From positions 1-57,791 of the forward strand of contig JAENZQ010000025.1 of assembly GCA_016841185.1 (NCBI GenBank): a stretch of DNA of 57,791 nucleotides, in the 5' to 3' direction. A program made the position numbers and the translations under genes. The stretch is from Anaerovorax odorimutans (GTDB lineage Bacteria; Bacillota; Clostridia; Peptostreptococcales; JAAYPU01). This document shows, in pieces, positions 25,457 to 34,190 of this stretch. The number at the start of each line of letters is the position of its first letter. Position 1 is the stretch's first letter. The notes beneath the pieces were generated by a model, which saw only the letters and a list, made by a program, of their open reading frames with translations, did no database searches and had not been told where the DNA came from.

Positions 25457-26833
25457 ATGGAATATACAATGGACAAAATTAACAGCCAGCGAGAGAACCA
25501 ATTTATCACGAAAATGAGTGACAAGATATATTGTAATAATGCTATAGACCCCTCATATTATCAGAAGTATGACGTAAAGCGGGGACTGCGCAACAGCAAT
25601 GGTACAGGAGTTCTTGTCGGGTTAACCCAAATAGGTGATGTCCAGGGATATGTCGTAGAAAACGATAAGAAAGTACCTATTGAAGGAAAGCTACTTTACA
25701 GAGGTATTGATGTAAAAGAAATCGTTAATTCCTGTCTGAAGGAGAAAAGATTCGGATATGAGGAGACAAGCTATCTTCTTCTTTTTGGAGAGCTTCCAAA
25801 TAAAAAAGAGTTGGAAACATATAAAAAAATACTGGGAGATAACCGGGATGTTCCGAGCAATTTTACAAAGGATATGATTTTAACCGCACCCAGTAAGAAC
25901 ATAATGAATAAGATTGCAAGGACAGTTCTTGCACTATATTCATATGACCCGAATCCGGATGATATTTCTATTTCAAATGTACTAAGGCAGTCTATTATGC
26001 TGATTGCCCGTTTCCCGGCAATGATTTCATATGCTTATCAGGCAAAAGTGCGTTATTATGATAATCAGAGCCTGCATTTACATTATCCCGATCCTGAATT
26101 AAGTTCTTCCGAGAATATTTTGAGACTGATCCGGCCTAATAGTGAGTACAGCAAGCTGGAAGCAGTCCTATTGGATATTGCGTTAATACTTCATGCGGAA
26201 CACGGCGGAGGAAACAACTCAGCTTTCACAAATCATGTCATTTCTTCTTCAGGAACCGATACTTATTCTGCGATTGCTGCAGCAGTAGGTTCTTTAAAAG
26301 GTCCGAAGCATGGAGGTGCCAATACGGTTGTTCTGGAGATGATTGAAGATATTAAAGATAATGTTAAAGATTATACAAATGAAAAGCAGGTTGAAAATTA
26401 TCTGGTAAAAATACTAAAAGGTGAAGCCTTTGATAGAACCGGATTGGTATATGGAATGGGGCATGCCGTTTATACCTTATCGGATCCGAGAGCAATATTG
26501 TTGAAAGATCTTGCAAGGCAGCTTGCTGAAGAAAAAGATCTGCAAGAGGAGTTTAAGATCTATGATTTTATTGAGCGGAGAGTCCCGAGCCTTTTAAAAG
26601 AAGTGCGGGGAGAAGAAAAAATCATATCCGCCAATGTAGATTTATATTCCGGCTTTATCTATAGGGCCTTGAATATCCCCATCGAATTGTGTACACCTTT
26701 GTTTGCTACTGCCAGAATATCCGGTTGGTGTGCTCACAGGATAGAAGAATTGGTTGCCGGCGGTAGAATCATGAGACCTGCCTACAAGCATGTCAAGGAA
26801 CCCCGCCCCTATGTTTCTATTGAGGAAAGATAA
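25457..26833 (+). CDS. gltA: Citrate synthase
   Basis: This 458-aa citrate synthase condenses oxaloacetate with acetyl-CoA. Conserved blocks are LLYRGIDVKEIV, the catalytic His region HAEHGGGNNSAFT, GSLKGPKHGGAN (second His), GMGHAVYTLSDPRA (with the general HAVY motif) and DLYSGFIYRALNIP with the catalytic Asp. The long N-terminus before residue 50 fits the clostridial form of the family. An AAAGGAGG site lies before ATG 25457. The gene is single, with its own promoter and terminator. It probably supplies 2-oxoglutarate for glutamate in an incomplete TCA cycle. The 2-methylcitrate activity of some relatives cannot be excluded. Confidence 0.93.
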   Translation: MEYTMDKINSQRENQFITKMSDKIYCNNAIDPSYYQKYDVKRGLRNSNGTGVLVGLTQIGDVQGYVVENDKKVPIEGKLLYRGIDVKEIVNSCLKEKRFGYEETSYLLLFGELPNKKELETYKKILGDNRDVPSNFTKDMILTAPSKNIMNKIARTVLALYSYDPNPDDISISNVLRQSIMLIARFPAMISYAYQAKVRYYDNQSLHLHYPDPELSSSENILRLIRPNSEYSKLEAVLLDIALILHAEHGGGNNSAFTNHVISSSGTDTYSAIAAAVGSLKGPKHGGANTVVLEMIEDIKDNVKDYTNEKQVENYLVKILKGEAFDRTGLVYGMGHAVYTLSDPRAILLKDLARQLAEEKDLQEEFKIYDFIERRVPSLLKEVRGEEKIISANVDLYSGFIYRALNIPIELCTPLFATARISGWCAHRIEELVAGGRIMRPAYKHVKEPRPYVSIEER

Positions 26834-26868
26834 TAAAACAATTGACAATGTATAATTGAAAATTATGG

Positions 26869-26905
26869 AAAGGATTTTGTACTGTTCGTTCAAAATCCTT
26901 TTTTA
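26869..26905 (+). terminator. Rho-independent terminator
   Basis: AAAGGATTTTG pairs with CAAAATCCTTT around an 11-base loop and is followed by more Ts. It ends the citrate synthase unit. Confidence 0.85.
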
Positions 26906-26966
26906 TGAAAAAAAAGAATTTGCCGTAAGCAAATTCTTTCGTTAATTTTTCATTATTCATTCTTAA

Positions 26967-27518
26967 TTAATTCTGACCTGTCAATATATTGATGATTTCA
27001 TCAATAGAAGCGTTTTCAGGTATCTTGAATTTTCCTGCCCGGAGTTTAACATCCAGCTCTCTTTCTTCCAGACGGTTCAGAAACTCTGAAGTACTGTTGA
27101 TCAGCCCTTTTTCCTGAATCATTTTAGCGATAGCAACACCTGATGTGCCGGAGGGAATATCAATAGTAATTTTATTGATTGATTGTGCAGATGTATCATC
27201 TGCATTTTCATCTTCTTCCTCCTCATCAGACGAAGACGGTGTCTCATCTATTGTTTCGCCAGATTCCTGTTGTGAAGGGTTTTCTACTTCATCAGGTGAA
27301 TCAGAACCTTCAGAGTCTTCGGAATCGGGTTCGGCTAAATCATCCTCATATTCAGAAACGTGCGAGGCTATGTCTGTTTCCTGTGCGGCAACCTGATCAG
27401 GGTAACTCAGTATATCTTCTATTTTCCAGCTAATGATGTAAGAAGCTAAAGCAATTATTAAAATTGCTACGATCAAATCATTGACATTGTAAAAAAAATC
27501 TTTTATTTTATCAAACAT
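26967..27518 (-). CDS. Membrane protein with an MltG/YceG-like N-terminal-type domain
   Basis: The 183-aa protein has one N-terminal membrane helix (LIVAILIIALASYIISW, about 14-30), a very acidic Glu/Ser/Asp linker (about 45-115) and a C-terminal globular part (about 118-183). That part reads IDIPSGTSGVAIAKMIQEKG, FLNRLEE, LRAGKFKIPENASIDEII and resembles the LysM-like first subdomain of MltG/YceG. The transglycosylase catalytic domain is missing, so it is probably a wall-binding or regulatory protein. AGGTGA lies upstream of ATG 27518. Short proteins of this kind recur in Firmicutes. Confidence 0.7.
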   Translation of the reverse strand: MFDKIKDFFYNVNDLIVAILIIALASYIISWKIEDILSYPDQVAAQETDIASHVSEYEDDLAEPDSEDSEGSDSPDEVENPSQQESGETIDETPSSSDEEEEDENADDTSAQSINKITIDIPSGTSGVAIAKMIQEKGLINSTSEFLNRLEERELDVKLRAGKFKIPENASIDEIINILTGQN

Positions 27519-27653
27519 TTTATCACCTATTTATCTTTCTTATTAATAATGTAACATAATATGACAATATAGTACAATAATAAAAATTACCAATGTGAAG
27601 AAAAATATATTACAATATATAGAGAGAATCTTAGGAGAAGGAAGCGGAATCAA

Positions 27654-28628
27654 TTGATTGAAATACGAATTAATGAAAACGAAGCGAACCAAAGAATAGA
27701 TAAATTTTTAAGAAAATATCTTACAGATGCACCTCTGAGCTATATCTATAAAATGGTAAGGAAGAAAAATATCAGGCTGAATGGTAAAAAAGCAAAAGTT
27801 GAGACTATATTAAAAGAAGGTGATGTTCTTACCTTCTATATAAAAGAAGAAGCCGCAGGATCATTAATAGGAAAAAAGACACTCGGGACAAATATCAGGA
27901 AAAATTTTAAAATTGCTTTTGAAGATGAAAATATTATTATTGTGGAAAAACCAAAAGGGTTATTGATTCATGGAACGAAAAATGAGAAGAAAAATACTTT
28001 AGTGAATCAGGTTGTTGCATATTTAAAACAAAATGGGGACTATGACCCTGAAATAGAGAAAACATTTATTCCTGCAGCTGTTAACCGATTGGACAGAAAT
28101 ACCAGCGGTTTGGTAATTTTCGGAAAAAACAATAAGTCTCTTCAAGTTTTAAATGCCATGATAAGAGATAAAAATATCAGGAAATTTTATATTACAATGG
28201 TCATGGGCAGTATTAAAGAGACATTGCATGTTAAAGGCAGTATTATAAAAGATCAAGGGAAGAATAAGGTAGAATTGGTCCGGCAAACGAAACGGAATGC
28301 AAAAGAGATAGAGACGATTTTCAGACCCTTAAAAGGAAATGAGAGTTATACATTAGTAGAGGCAGAACTTATTACGGGCCGGACACATCAAATAAGAGCA
28401 CAGCTTTCCGATTCAGGTTTTCCCATTTTAGGGGATGAGAAATATGGTGATCATAAAATAAATGAAAAGATGAGAAAAACATTTAATTTGAAAAGTCAAT
28501 ATCTTCATGCCTATAAAATATTTTTCCAAAAATGTTATCCGCCATTGAATTATCTGGAAGGAAGAGAAATTATTTCTGAATTTCCGGTACAGCTTAAAGA
28601 AATAGAAGAAAGACTATTAATGAGATAG
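27654..28628 (+). CDS. RluA-family pseudouridine synthase
   Basis: The 324-aa enzyme converts uridine to pseudouridine in rRNA or tRNA. It has an N-terminal S4 RNA-binding domain (RIDKFLRKYLTDAPLSYIYK to about residue 60) and an RluA catalytic domain with IIVEKPKGLLIHG, the catalytic Asp in NRLDRNTSGL (Asp147), the LIKD-type loop and GRTHQIRAQL. The start is TTG 27654, with AGGAGAAGGA upstream. It is needed to include the S4 domain, since no ATG lies before it. Which uridine it modifies (RluC- or RluD-like) is not clear. It is 9 bases ahead of a signal peptidase gene. Confidence 0.9.
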   Translation: MIEIRINENEANQRIDKFLRKYLTDAPLSYIYKMVRKKNIRLNGKKAKVETILKEGDVLTFYIKEEAAGSLIGKKTLGTNIRKNFKIAFEDENIIIVEKPKGLLIHGTKNEKKNTLVNQVVAYLKQNGDYDPEIEKTFIPAAVNRLDRNTSGLVIFGKNNKSLQVLNAMIRDKNIRKFYITMVMGSIKETLHVKGSIIKDQGKNKVELVRQTKRNAKEIETIFRPLKGNESYTLVEAELITGRTHQIRAQLSDSGFPILGDEKYGDHKINEKMRKTFNLKSQYLHAYKIFFQKCYPPLNYLEGREIISEFPVQLKEIEERLLMR

Positions 28629-28637
28629 GAGAGAATA

Positions 28638-29165
28638 ATGTCAAAGAGCAATATTATCGAATGGGTAAAAACAATCATAATTTCTGTAGTAATCGCATTG
28701 ATTATAACAATGTTCATAAGGCCTACTCTTGTTCTGGAATACTCCATGTATCCGACGATACAGCAATATGACTATTTGATTATCAACAAAATAACCTATA
28801 AAATGAATCAACCTGAGCATGGGGATATAGTTGTTTTTAAAAGTGAGCTGTTAACCGAGGAGGGCAAGAAGAAGCAATTAATAAAACGTGTCATTGGTGT
28901 TCCGGGGGATACATTGGAAATAAAGGGAGGTATTGTATATAGAAATGGTGAACCCTTGGAAGAAGCTTATATTAATGGAGACTTTACACCAGGAGAATTG
29001 ACACCTACGGTAATCCCGGAAGGAAAATATTTTTTAATGGGAGACAATCGTCCAAACAGCTTAGACAGCAGAAGCCAACAAGTCGGGCTGGTTTCCATGG
29101 ATAGAATTATAGGAAAGGCCTTTCTGAGATTGTTTCCGTTTAATAAAATCGGGTTATTACATTGA
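28638..29165 (+). CDS. lepB: Type I signal peptidase, copy 1
   Basis: This 175-aa enzyme removes signal peptides from exported proteins. It has one N-terminal membrane helix (TIIISVVIALIITMFI). The catalytic Ser is in YSMYPT (Ser36) and the catalytic Lys in LIKRVIGVPGD (Lys83), the Ser-Lys pair of the Gram-positive SipS type. YFLMGDNRPNSLDSR is the third conserved block. It is adjacent to the RluA gene and followed by a second signal peptidase 100 bases later. Confidence 0.94.
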   Translation: MSKSNIIEWVKTIIISVVIALIITMFIRPTLVLEYSMYPTIQQYDYLIINKITYKMNQPEHGDIVVFKSELLTEEGKKKQLIKRVIGVPGDTLEIKGGIVYRNGEPLEEAYINGDFTPGELTPTVIPEGKYFLMGDNRPNSLDSRSQQVGLVSMDRIIGKAFLRLFPFNKIGLLH

Positions 29166-29265
29166 ACATCGGACAAAGAAGAATTGATTATTGGTTTTAA
29201 AAGTTATAAAATATAATCAGGCATCATTATTCTGATGACTGAATTTTGAAAAGCAGGAGATATCA

Positions 29266-29796
29266 ATGTCGCAGGGAAACACAATAAAAGAATGGGTAAA
29301 AACGATTATAATATCGATCATTATTGCTTTTATCATAACGACTTTCATAAGGCCGACATTGGTCAAGGGATATTCCATGTATCCGACCATTGATGAGTAT
29401 GATTATCTGATAATCAACCGGATTCCTTATATTGCCGATGAGCCAGACTATGGAGATATAGTTGTCTTTAAGACAAACCAACTTACTATAGATGGTTCGG
29501 AAAAAGATTTGATTAAGCGGGTTATCGGCCTGCCCGGAGACATCATCGAAATAGAAAAAGGTGTTGTATATAGAAATGGTAAGGCATTGGATGAACCTTA
29601 TATATATGGCGGCAGCACACCTGGAGAATTAGACCCTACAGTTGTAGAAGAAGGGAAACTATTTGTTATGGGCGATAATAGGCCCAACAGCCTGGATAGT
29701 CGTGATGAAAGGGTCGGAGAAGTACCTATGAGCAGTATTCAGGGAAAAGTGATGGTAAGACTGTTTCCTTTCAGCAAAATAGGAACAATAGAGTAA
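29266..29796 (+). CDS. lepB: Type I signal peptidase, copy 2
   Basis: This 176-aa tandem paralogue has the same layout: membrane helix (TIIISIIIAFIITTFI), YSMYPT with Ser37, LIKRVIGLPGD with Lys84, and LFVMGDNRPNSLDSR. The pair is clearly a duplication but differs in many substrate-facing residues, for example YIYGGSTPGELDPTVVEEG against YINGDFTPGELTPTVIPEG. Several Firmicutes keep more than one type I peptidase with overlapping substrates. AGCAGGAG stands before its ATG. Confidence 0.94.
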   Translation: MSQGNTIKEWVKTIIISIIIAFIITTFIRPTLVKGYSMYPTIDEYDYLIINRIPYIADEPDYGDIVVFKTNQLTIDGSEKDLIKRVIGLPGDIIEIEKGVVYRNGKALDEPYIYGGSTPGELDPTVVEEGKLFVMGDNRPNSLDSRDERVGEVPMSSIQGKVMVRLFPFSKIGTIE

Positions 29797-29820
29797 TATG
29801 ATATCATAGAGGGTAATGTT

Positions 29821-30505
29821 ATGAATCTGATATATTTTATAATTGTTATTGGTGCCCTTCTGATTATTGCAGAAATACTTGCCATCGGCTTAAGGATAAC
29901 GGGCCTTGAGAGAGAGAGCCCTTTTTCAGGTTGTGTCAATTCTCACAGGGACCGGGTTTACAACCAATGAATCTGAGCTGATTACCCAACACCCGCTTAG
30001 AAGAAAACTTGCTGAAATATTAATGCTTGTAAGCTATGTGGGTCAGGCTACTATTATCGGTCTGGTCATCAGTATTGTTACAGAAGTTTCGAAATTTGAA
30101 AATATGAAAATAGGTCTTGTAATTACTGCTGTTTTTATTTTTCTGGGTATCAGTCTGTTTAAAAACTCATGGTTTGTACGTAAAATCGAAAAAATACTGG
30201 AAAAAAGTTTTCTGCAAAAATCAAAAACCAATAAAAGCAAAACGGTTGAACAGGTTCTCAAGCTCAAAGATGATTATGGCGTCGTGGAGTTTTTGATAGA
30301 AAGTGACCATCCGCTTGTAGGAGTTACTCTGGCTCAATCCAATTTAAAAAAGCAGGAAATCCAGGTTTTAAATATTGAGAGAGGAAACTTCATAGAACAA
30401 TTTCCTCAAAAAAATTATATATTTAAAGAAGGAGACAGAGTAGTTGTATATGGTAAAATTGAAAACATTAAAAAGATAGCAGTACCAAAACTTTCCGATA
30501 CTTGA
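29821..30505 (+). pseudogene. TrkA C-terminal (RCK_C) domain membrane protein, frameshifted in a GA repeat
   Basis: Frame 1 from ATG 29821 gives MNLIYFIIVIGALLIIAEIL, a membrane start that reads on to RITGLERE and then fails. Frame 2 continues with RALFQVVSILTGTGFTTNES, further membrane helices and a C-terminal TrkA_C domain (EFLIESDHPLVGVTLAQSN, then KEGDRVVVYG). The family normally reads through as one protein of about 228 residues. The break lies in GAGAGAGAGAG (about 29908-29918). Adding one GA unit restores the frame. It may be a sequencing error, a real lesion, or a slippage site that switches the gene. The N-terminal frame stops at TGA about 29970. Confidence 0.7.
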
Positions 30506-30530
30506 CACCGGTACGGATGCATGTTAACAT
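30502..30530 (+). promoter_or_regulatory. Sigma-A promoter of smpB
   Basis: TTGACA, a 17-base spacer and TAACAT begin at the stop codon of the TrkA-C gene. The leader to smpB is then about 160 bases, in which I see no further element. Confidence 0.5.
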
Positions 30531-30694
30531 ATGCTTTACAGCCTTAGCAGCATTACTAAGAATTAAGAATAGCTTTAAAGAATTAAAGAAATTTTATTTA
30601 AAGGTTTCATAAGGATTTTATTTATATTATATGAAACAATCAAATCAAAAATCTTAAATTCAAAGGATAGAATATATAAAGGTGAGTGTTATGT

Positions 30695-31150
30695 ATGACA
30701 CAGAAAGTATTGGCAAATAATAAGAAAGCGAGACATGACTACTTCATTGAAGAAACCTATGAAGCAGGTATGGTTTTAAAAGGAACAGAAATAAAGTCCA
30801 TGAGAATGGGAAAACTGAACCTGAAAGACAGCTATGCAAAAGTAGAGGATGGAGAGATCATGATTTACAGCATGCACATAAGCCCTTATGAAAAAGGCAA
30901 TATATATAATACAGACCCTTTAAGACCCAGAAAACTGCTGCTGAATAAGAGAGAGATCCGAAAGCTGTTGGGATATACCACACAAGAAGGACTTACATTG
31001 ATTCCATTAAAAGTATACCTGAACTCAAAAGGCGTTGCAAAGATGGAGTTGGCAGTAGCAAAAGGTAAAAAACTATATGATAAAAGAGATGATATGGCAA
31101 AGAAGGATGCCAACCGCCGCATGGAACAGCATATGAAGCAACGACGATAA
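30695..31150 (+). CDS. smpB: SsrA-binding protein SmpB
   Basis: The 151-aa SmpB binds tmRNA and brings it to stalled ribosomes for trans-translation. Family blocks are [57 protein letters not shown] and the C-terminal [20 protein letters not shown], whose tail enters the mRNA channel. ATG 30695 follows AAGGTGAG. An ATG four bases earlier is in another frame. ssrA follows about 125 bases later, the classic smpB-ssrA arrangement. Confidence 0.97.
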   Translation: MTQKVLANNKKARHDYFIEETYEAGMVLKGTEIKSMRMGKLNLKDSYAKVEDGEIMIYSMHISPYEKGNIYNTDPLRPRKLLLNKREIRKLLGYTTQEGLTLIPLKVYLNSKGVAKMELAVAKGKKLYDKRDDMAKKDANRRMEQHMKQRR

Positions 31151-31202
31151 GGTGAACTGTTAGATAAAAGATAACATATAAAATAGATAATAATTAAGGA
31201 AA

Positions 31203-31224
31203 AAATTCTATCCAGATAGAATTT
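31203..31224. terminator. Hairpin after smpB, probable terminator
   Basis: Perfect 10-base arms (AAATTCTATC and its complement) enclose only two bases. It is flanked by As before and Ts after. It lies between smpB and ssrA. Confidence 0.55.
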
Positions 31225-31275
31225 CTGCAAACCTAAATCATCAATTGTCAATTATGAATTGTCAATTGACATAAT

Positions 31276-31625
31276 GGGGGCGTACAGGTTTCGACGGGGG
31301 TATTGAAGCAGAAGAAGCGAGCCGTTGTCGCCAAGTCAACGTTAAAAATGGCAACCTAAATATAAACGCAAAGAATAATAATTACGCATTAGCTGCGTAA
31401 TCGCAGCTCGTCTCCTCTGACTCACCTGTAGGTCAGAGATCAGGCGTCGATGATACAGGAAAACTTCTGATGAGGGCTCCGGCATCAGAGGGAACAAGGA
31501 GATAGCCGAACGTACAGCCTGCTGATAGGCGGTACAGGAAGCGAATAATAAATTATCAGCTGCGCTCGGAGAAACTTTTGTGAATGTGCTTTCGGACGTG
31601 GGTTCGATTCCCACCGCCTCCACCA
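31276..31625 (+). ncRNA. ssrA: Transfer-messenger RNA (tmRNA)
   Basis: The 5' end GGGGGCG pairs with CGCCTCC before the encoded CCA at 31623-31625, forming the 7-bp acceptor stem. The tRNA-like T arm (GGTTCGATTCCC) and the conserved start GGGGGCGTACAGGTTTCGACGG are present. The resume frame at 31368-31400 encodes the tag AKNNNYALAA followed by TAA, a normal clostridial-type degradation tag. The length of 350 bases is usual. Just downstream the 3' end is repeated, so the gene looks like a used integration target that still encodes an intact product. Confidence 0.97.
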
Positions 31626-31633
31626 ATTAAATT

Positions 31634-31661
31634 AATACACCATGATTAAGGTGTTTTTTTA
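31634..31661 (+). terminator. Terminator of ssrA
   Basis: ACACC and GGTGT form a short stem around an 8-base loop, followed by seven Ts. Confidence 0.6.
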
Positions 31662-31824
31662 TTGCAACAATGTTGTTGTTGAACCCACGTCCAGAGGGGA
31701 TAAAAGGGGAGAGCATTTCCCATTTTTGGGATGAGCTTGCTCATCGGATTACCTTTTCGGGGGTGACAGGCACCAGAAAGTGCCGCCAAGAGGGGGCAGA
31801 GCACCCTATGGGGAGCGGAAGCGA

Positions 31825-31857
31825 CGGATGGGGGTTCAATTCCCACCGCCTCCACCA
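31825..31857 (+). repeat. Second copy of the ssrA 3' end (att-like direct repeat)
   Basis: These 33 bases match the end of ssrA (31593-31625) with three mismatches, including the T-arm half, the acceptor strand and CCA. There is no tmRNA body in front, only about 200 bases without a gene. The stretch from 31681 also carries a 12-base inverted copy of GGACGTGGGTTC from the same ssrA end. tmRNA 3' ends are common integrase target sites, and integration normally duplicates exactly this part. No integrase gene is seen in the window. Confidence 0.75.
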
Positions 31858-31913
31858 AAAAATCAAAGTGCCCTGAAGACACTGTTTTAATGCATAATTA
31901 ACAATGAACAATT

Positions 31914-31973
31914 AAGGAAGATTTTGCTGCTGAAGTAAAGTCTTTCTTTATTATATTGCCATGAAGTCCATAT
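31914..31973. repeat. Flanking direct repeat, left copy
   Basis: About 60 bases (AAGGAAGATTTTGCTG ... TCTTTCTT ... TCCATAT) recur with several mismatches and small gaps at 38819-38875, after the second desulfidase-family gene. The two copies bracket the LysR/TRAP/desulfidase block. Each contains a hairpin-forming core. Confidence 0.55.
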
Positions 31974-32023
31974 TATCATAAGTAAAAACAGATTATTTAT
32001 TTCCCCAAACTTTAATGTGACCA

Positions 32024-32965
32024 TCAGATATGTTGAGCATCCTGGTATTCCTCGAATGCTTCTTTTATAAAGATATCTAATTCCGGAATGTTACGTCGGT
32101 TGAGGCGGTTGTAGGAAATATAAAAAGGCAGCTTGCAATTTTCCAATCGAATTGGGCAGAGGGATTGAACGATACTTTGGGGTCCGTATTTAAGCTGACA
32201 ACGCATAACACTGGTAAATCCGACGCCCTGAGCGGTAAGTTCCAAAGCCAGAGGTAGGGACGAGGCTTTTATTTCTGTCTCAGGTTTAAACTGCAGTTTT
32301 TTGAGTGCTTCCTCGGCCAAAAAGCTCATGATTGCGATGGGTTTACAGTGGATCAGCGAAGCGCCTTTTAGTGTAGACACGTCAAGGATCAGTGGATTAT
32401 CAAAACTGGCGCGTTCAGTATCATATTCGGCCAGAGCCGGATGATCCCGATTCCCAACCAAATACACGTCCTCGAAAAGAAGAAGTTCCGAACAGATAGA
32501 CGGATCATTGATAGGTGTAGTTCTACATATAAAGGCTACATCAATTTGATGTGCAACCAGCCGTTGGCACAGGTTGTCCGAGATATCCTGAATCGGATCG
32601 ATTTGTATATGGGGATATTTTTTTATTACACGGGGGAGAATATGAGAGAGGATATACTCACCTGAGAGAAACGGTGCTCCGACCTTTATTGTTTTGCCGG
32701 ACAGCTGGGTATTTTCCCTCAAGTCATTACGCAAAGTACTCTCCAATTCCAAAATAGCATTGGCATAGGAGCAAAAACGTATTCCGGCGCTAGTTAGTTG
32801 GATGGGCGAAGTAGACCGATCGAACAGCGTAACTCCGAGTTCCTTTTCCAAGTTGCTGATGTAGCGGCTAAGTGCAGGCTGAGAGATGTAAAGGAGTTCT
32901 GCAGCCCGGCTGAAACTTTTACATGCTGCTATGGTAAGAGTGTATTGATAGTCTTTTTCATTCAA
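32024..32965 (-). CDS. LysR-family transcriptional regulator
   Basis: The 313-aa regulator has an N-terminal winged helix (residues 1-60: SFSRAAELLYISQPALSRYI, ELGVTLFDRSTSPIQLT) and a LysR substrate-binding domain (about 90-300), with VGAPFLSGEYILSHILPRV at its start. It is divergent from the aspartoacylase-like/TRAP genes, the standard position for a LysR that senses the substrate of its neighbours. A 9-bp inverted repeat in the gap between them is a good candidate operator. Confidence 0.93.
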   Translation of the reverse strand: MNEKDYQYTLTIAACKSFSRAAELLYISQPALSRYISNLEKELGVTLFDRSTSPIQLTSAGIRFCSYANAILELESTLRNDLRENTQLSGKTIKVGAPFLSGEYILSHILPRVIKKYPHIQIDPIQDISDNLCQRLVAHQIDVAFICRTTPINDPSICSELLLFEDVYLVGNRDHPALAEYDTERASFDNPLILDVSTLKGASLIHCKPIAIMSFLAEEALKKLQFKPETEIKASSLPLALELTAQGVGFTSVMRCQLKYGPQSIVQSLCPIRLENCKLPFYISYNRLNRRNIPELDIFIKEAFEEYQDAQHI

Positions 32966-33030
32966 AGTTTACTTCTCCCTTCAACATTTTTTTTATTTTA
33001 TGATGATTATATACTATTATAACATAAATG

Positions 33031-33066
33031 GTATGTCCAGTATTGCAAAAGAGGTTTTGGACATAC
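33031..33066. promoter_or_regulatory. Candidate LysR operator
   Basis: GTATGTCCA (33031-33039) and its exact complement TGGACATAC (33058-33066) are separated by 18 bases in the divergent gap between the lysR gene and the aspartoacylase-like gene. Each half lies within reach of both start regions. Confidence 0.55.
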
Positions 33067-33179
33067 TTTTAATTGTGCCTTAAAATTAATAATAAATGAG
33101 GCGCCTTACATAGAAAAAATGACAATCATATAGGTTGTTGCAAGCTAAAGACCTAAGCTAAAGAAAAGGAGTATTTATT

Positions 33180-34190
33180 ATGGAAAAGATTCAGTTGGAT
33201 GTAATCGTGAATCAGCGCGGCAACCGTACGGATGGCTTCATCAACTATGGTCAGAAAGCCGATCTGTCTTTTTATCAGATTCCTGTGATTATTATTGAGG
33301 GCGGTAAGCCCGGAAAGACTCTCCTCGTTGACGGCGCAATGCACGGCGATGAGACCGAGGGGTCGGAGGCCATTATTAAGCTGGCTGCCGAACTGGAGGA
33401 CACTGAATTTGCCGGTACCTTCGTTGGCGTTCCTGCGCTGAACATGGAGGCGTTCACAATCATCAGCCGAGGAACCATCACCGATGGCTTTAACCTCAAC
33501 CGTATTTTCCCCGGTCGTAAGGATCAGTACATTACGCACTATCTGGCCGCACATTACATGGAGCGTGTTGTGAGCCATGTTGACGCAGTCATCAATTTCC
33601 ACGGCGGAGGCGACGTTCTTCACTTGGAGCCCCTGTGCGCTTATGTTCCCTTTGATGGCCCCGACGATACCGCTGCGAGAGTTTCCTATGAAATGGCTCA
33701 GGCCTTCAACGTAAAGTATCTGTGGTCGCAGCAGAACCTGCCCTTTGGCGGCATCACTTCTTTGGAATACAAGAAGGCCTTTAATATCCCAACCATTATC
33801 CCCGAGGTAGGTTCTCAGTGCAGCCGTTTCACCAACCGTGACCGTGATATTGATATCTGCTACAACGGTATTAAAAATGTTATGGCTTATTTCGAGATGA
33901 TACCTCCCACCGGCCAGAAGCCCGTCGAGGACAAGCTGCATATCGAGTTAAACTATTTACATTCCCGTAACGGCGGCATTATGAAGCTCTGCAAGCGTGA
34001 GAACGAGTTCTTTGAGGAAGGCGAAGTCCTGTGCGTCATCGACAATCTGTTTGGCGATCGTGTTGAGGCCCTCAAGGCTCCCTGGCCCGGCATTGTGATC
34101 GGCTATTGGAGCGTCCCGGTTATCCATCCGGGCGATTGGTGCTCTTTGGCTGCCAAGATCATTGATGCTCCTGAGTTCTACAAGAAGTAA
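33180..34190 (+). CDS. Succinylglutamate desuccinylase / aspartoacylase family protein
   Basis: This 336-aa zinc hydrolase is of the M14-like AstE/AspA family, which removes acyl groups from N-acyl amino acids. Zinc ligands are His55 and Glu58 in GAMHGDETEG and a later His in INFHGGG (about 140). PTIIPEVGSQC carries the likely catalytic Glu, and the C-terminal beta domain contains GVPALNMEAF-linked and GEVLCVIDNLFG segments. The gene has notably high GC and C-ending codons: one 60-base line at 33601 has 36 G+C, against 16 in a line of the TrkA-C gene. This suggests horizontal origin. It heads the TRAP operon and may process the imported compound. Confidence 0.87.
   Translation: MEKIQLDVIVNQRGNRTDGFINYGQKADLSFYQIPVIIIEGGKPGKTLLVDGAMHGDETEGSEAIIKLAAELEDTEFAGTFVGVPALNMEAFTIISRGTITDGFNLNRIFPGRKDQYITHYLAAHYMERVVSHVDAVINFHGGGDVLHLEPLCAYVPFDGPDDTAARVSYEMAQAFNVKYLWSQQNLPFGGITSLEYKKAFNIPTIIPEVGSQCSRFTNRDRDIDICYNGIKNVMAYFEMIPPTGQKPVEDKLHIELNYLHSRNGGIMKLCKRENEFFEEGEVLCVIDNLFGDRVEALKAPWPGIVIGYWSVPVIHPGDWCSLAAKIIDAPEFYKK

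Noticed and set aside
31342-31626. 94-codon minus-strand frame across ssrA (reads VEAVGIEPTSE)
   Set aside because: It is the antisense of the tmRNA gene. This VEAVGIEP string is a familiar false protein from tRNA/tmRNA 3' ends.
31646-31882. 78-codon minus-strand frame over the ssrA duplicate (also VEAVGIEP)
   Set aside because: It is the antisense of the duplicated tmRNA 3' end and has no ribosome binding site or family.
33153-33941. 262-codon minus-strand frame
   Set aside because: It lies opposite the aspartoacylase-like gene, whose zinc motifs are clear. The long shadow frame results from high GC and C-ending codons.
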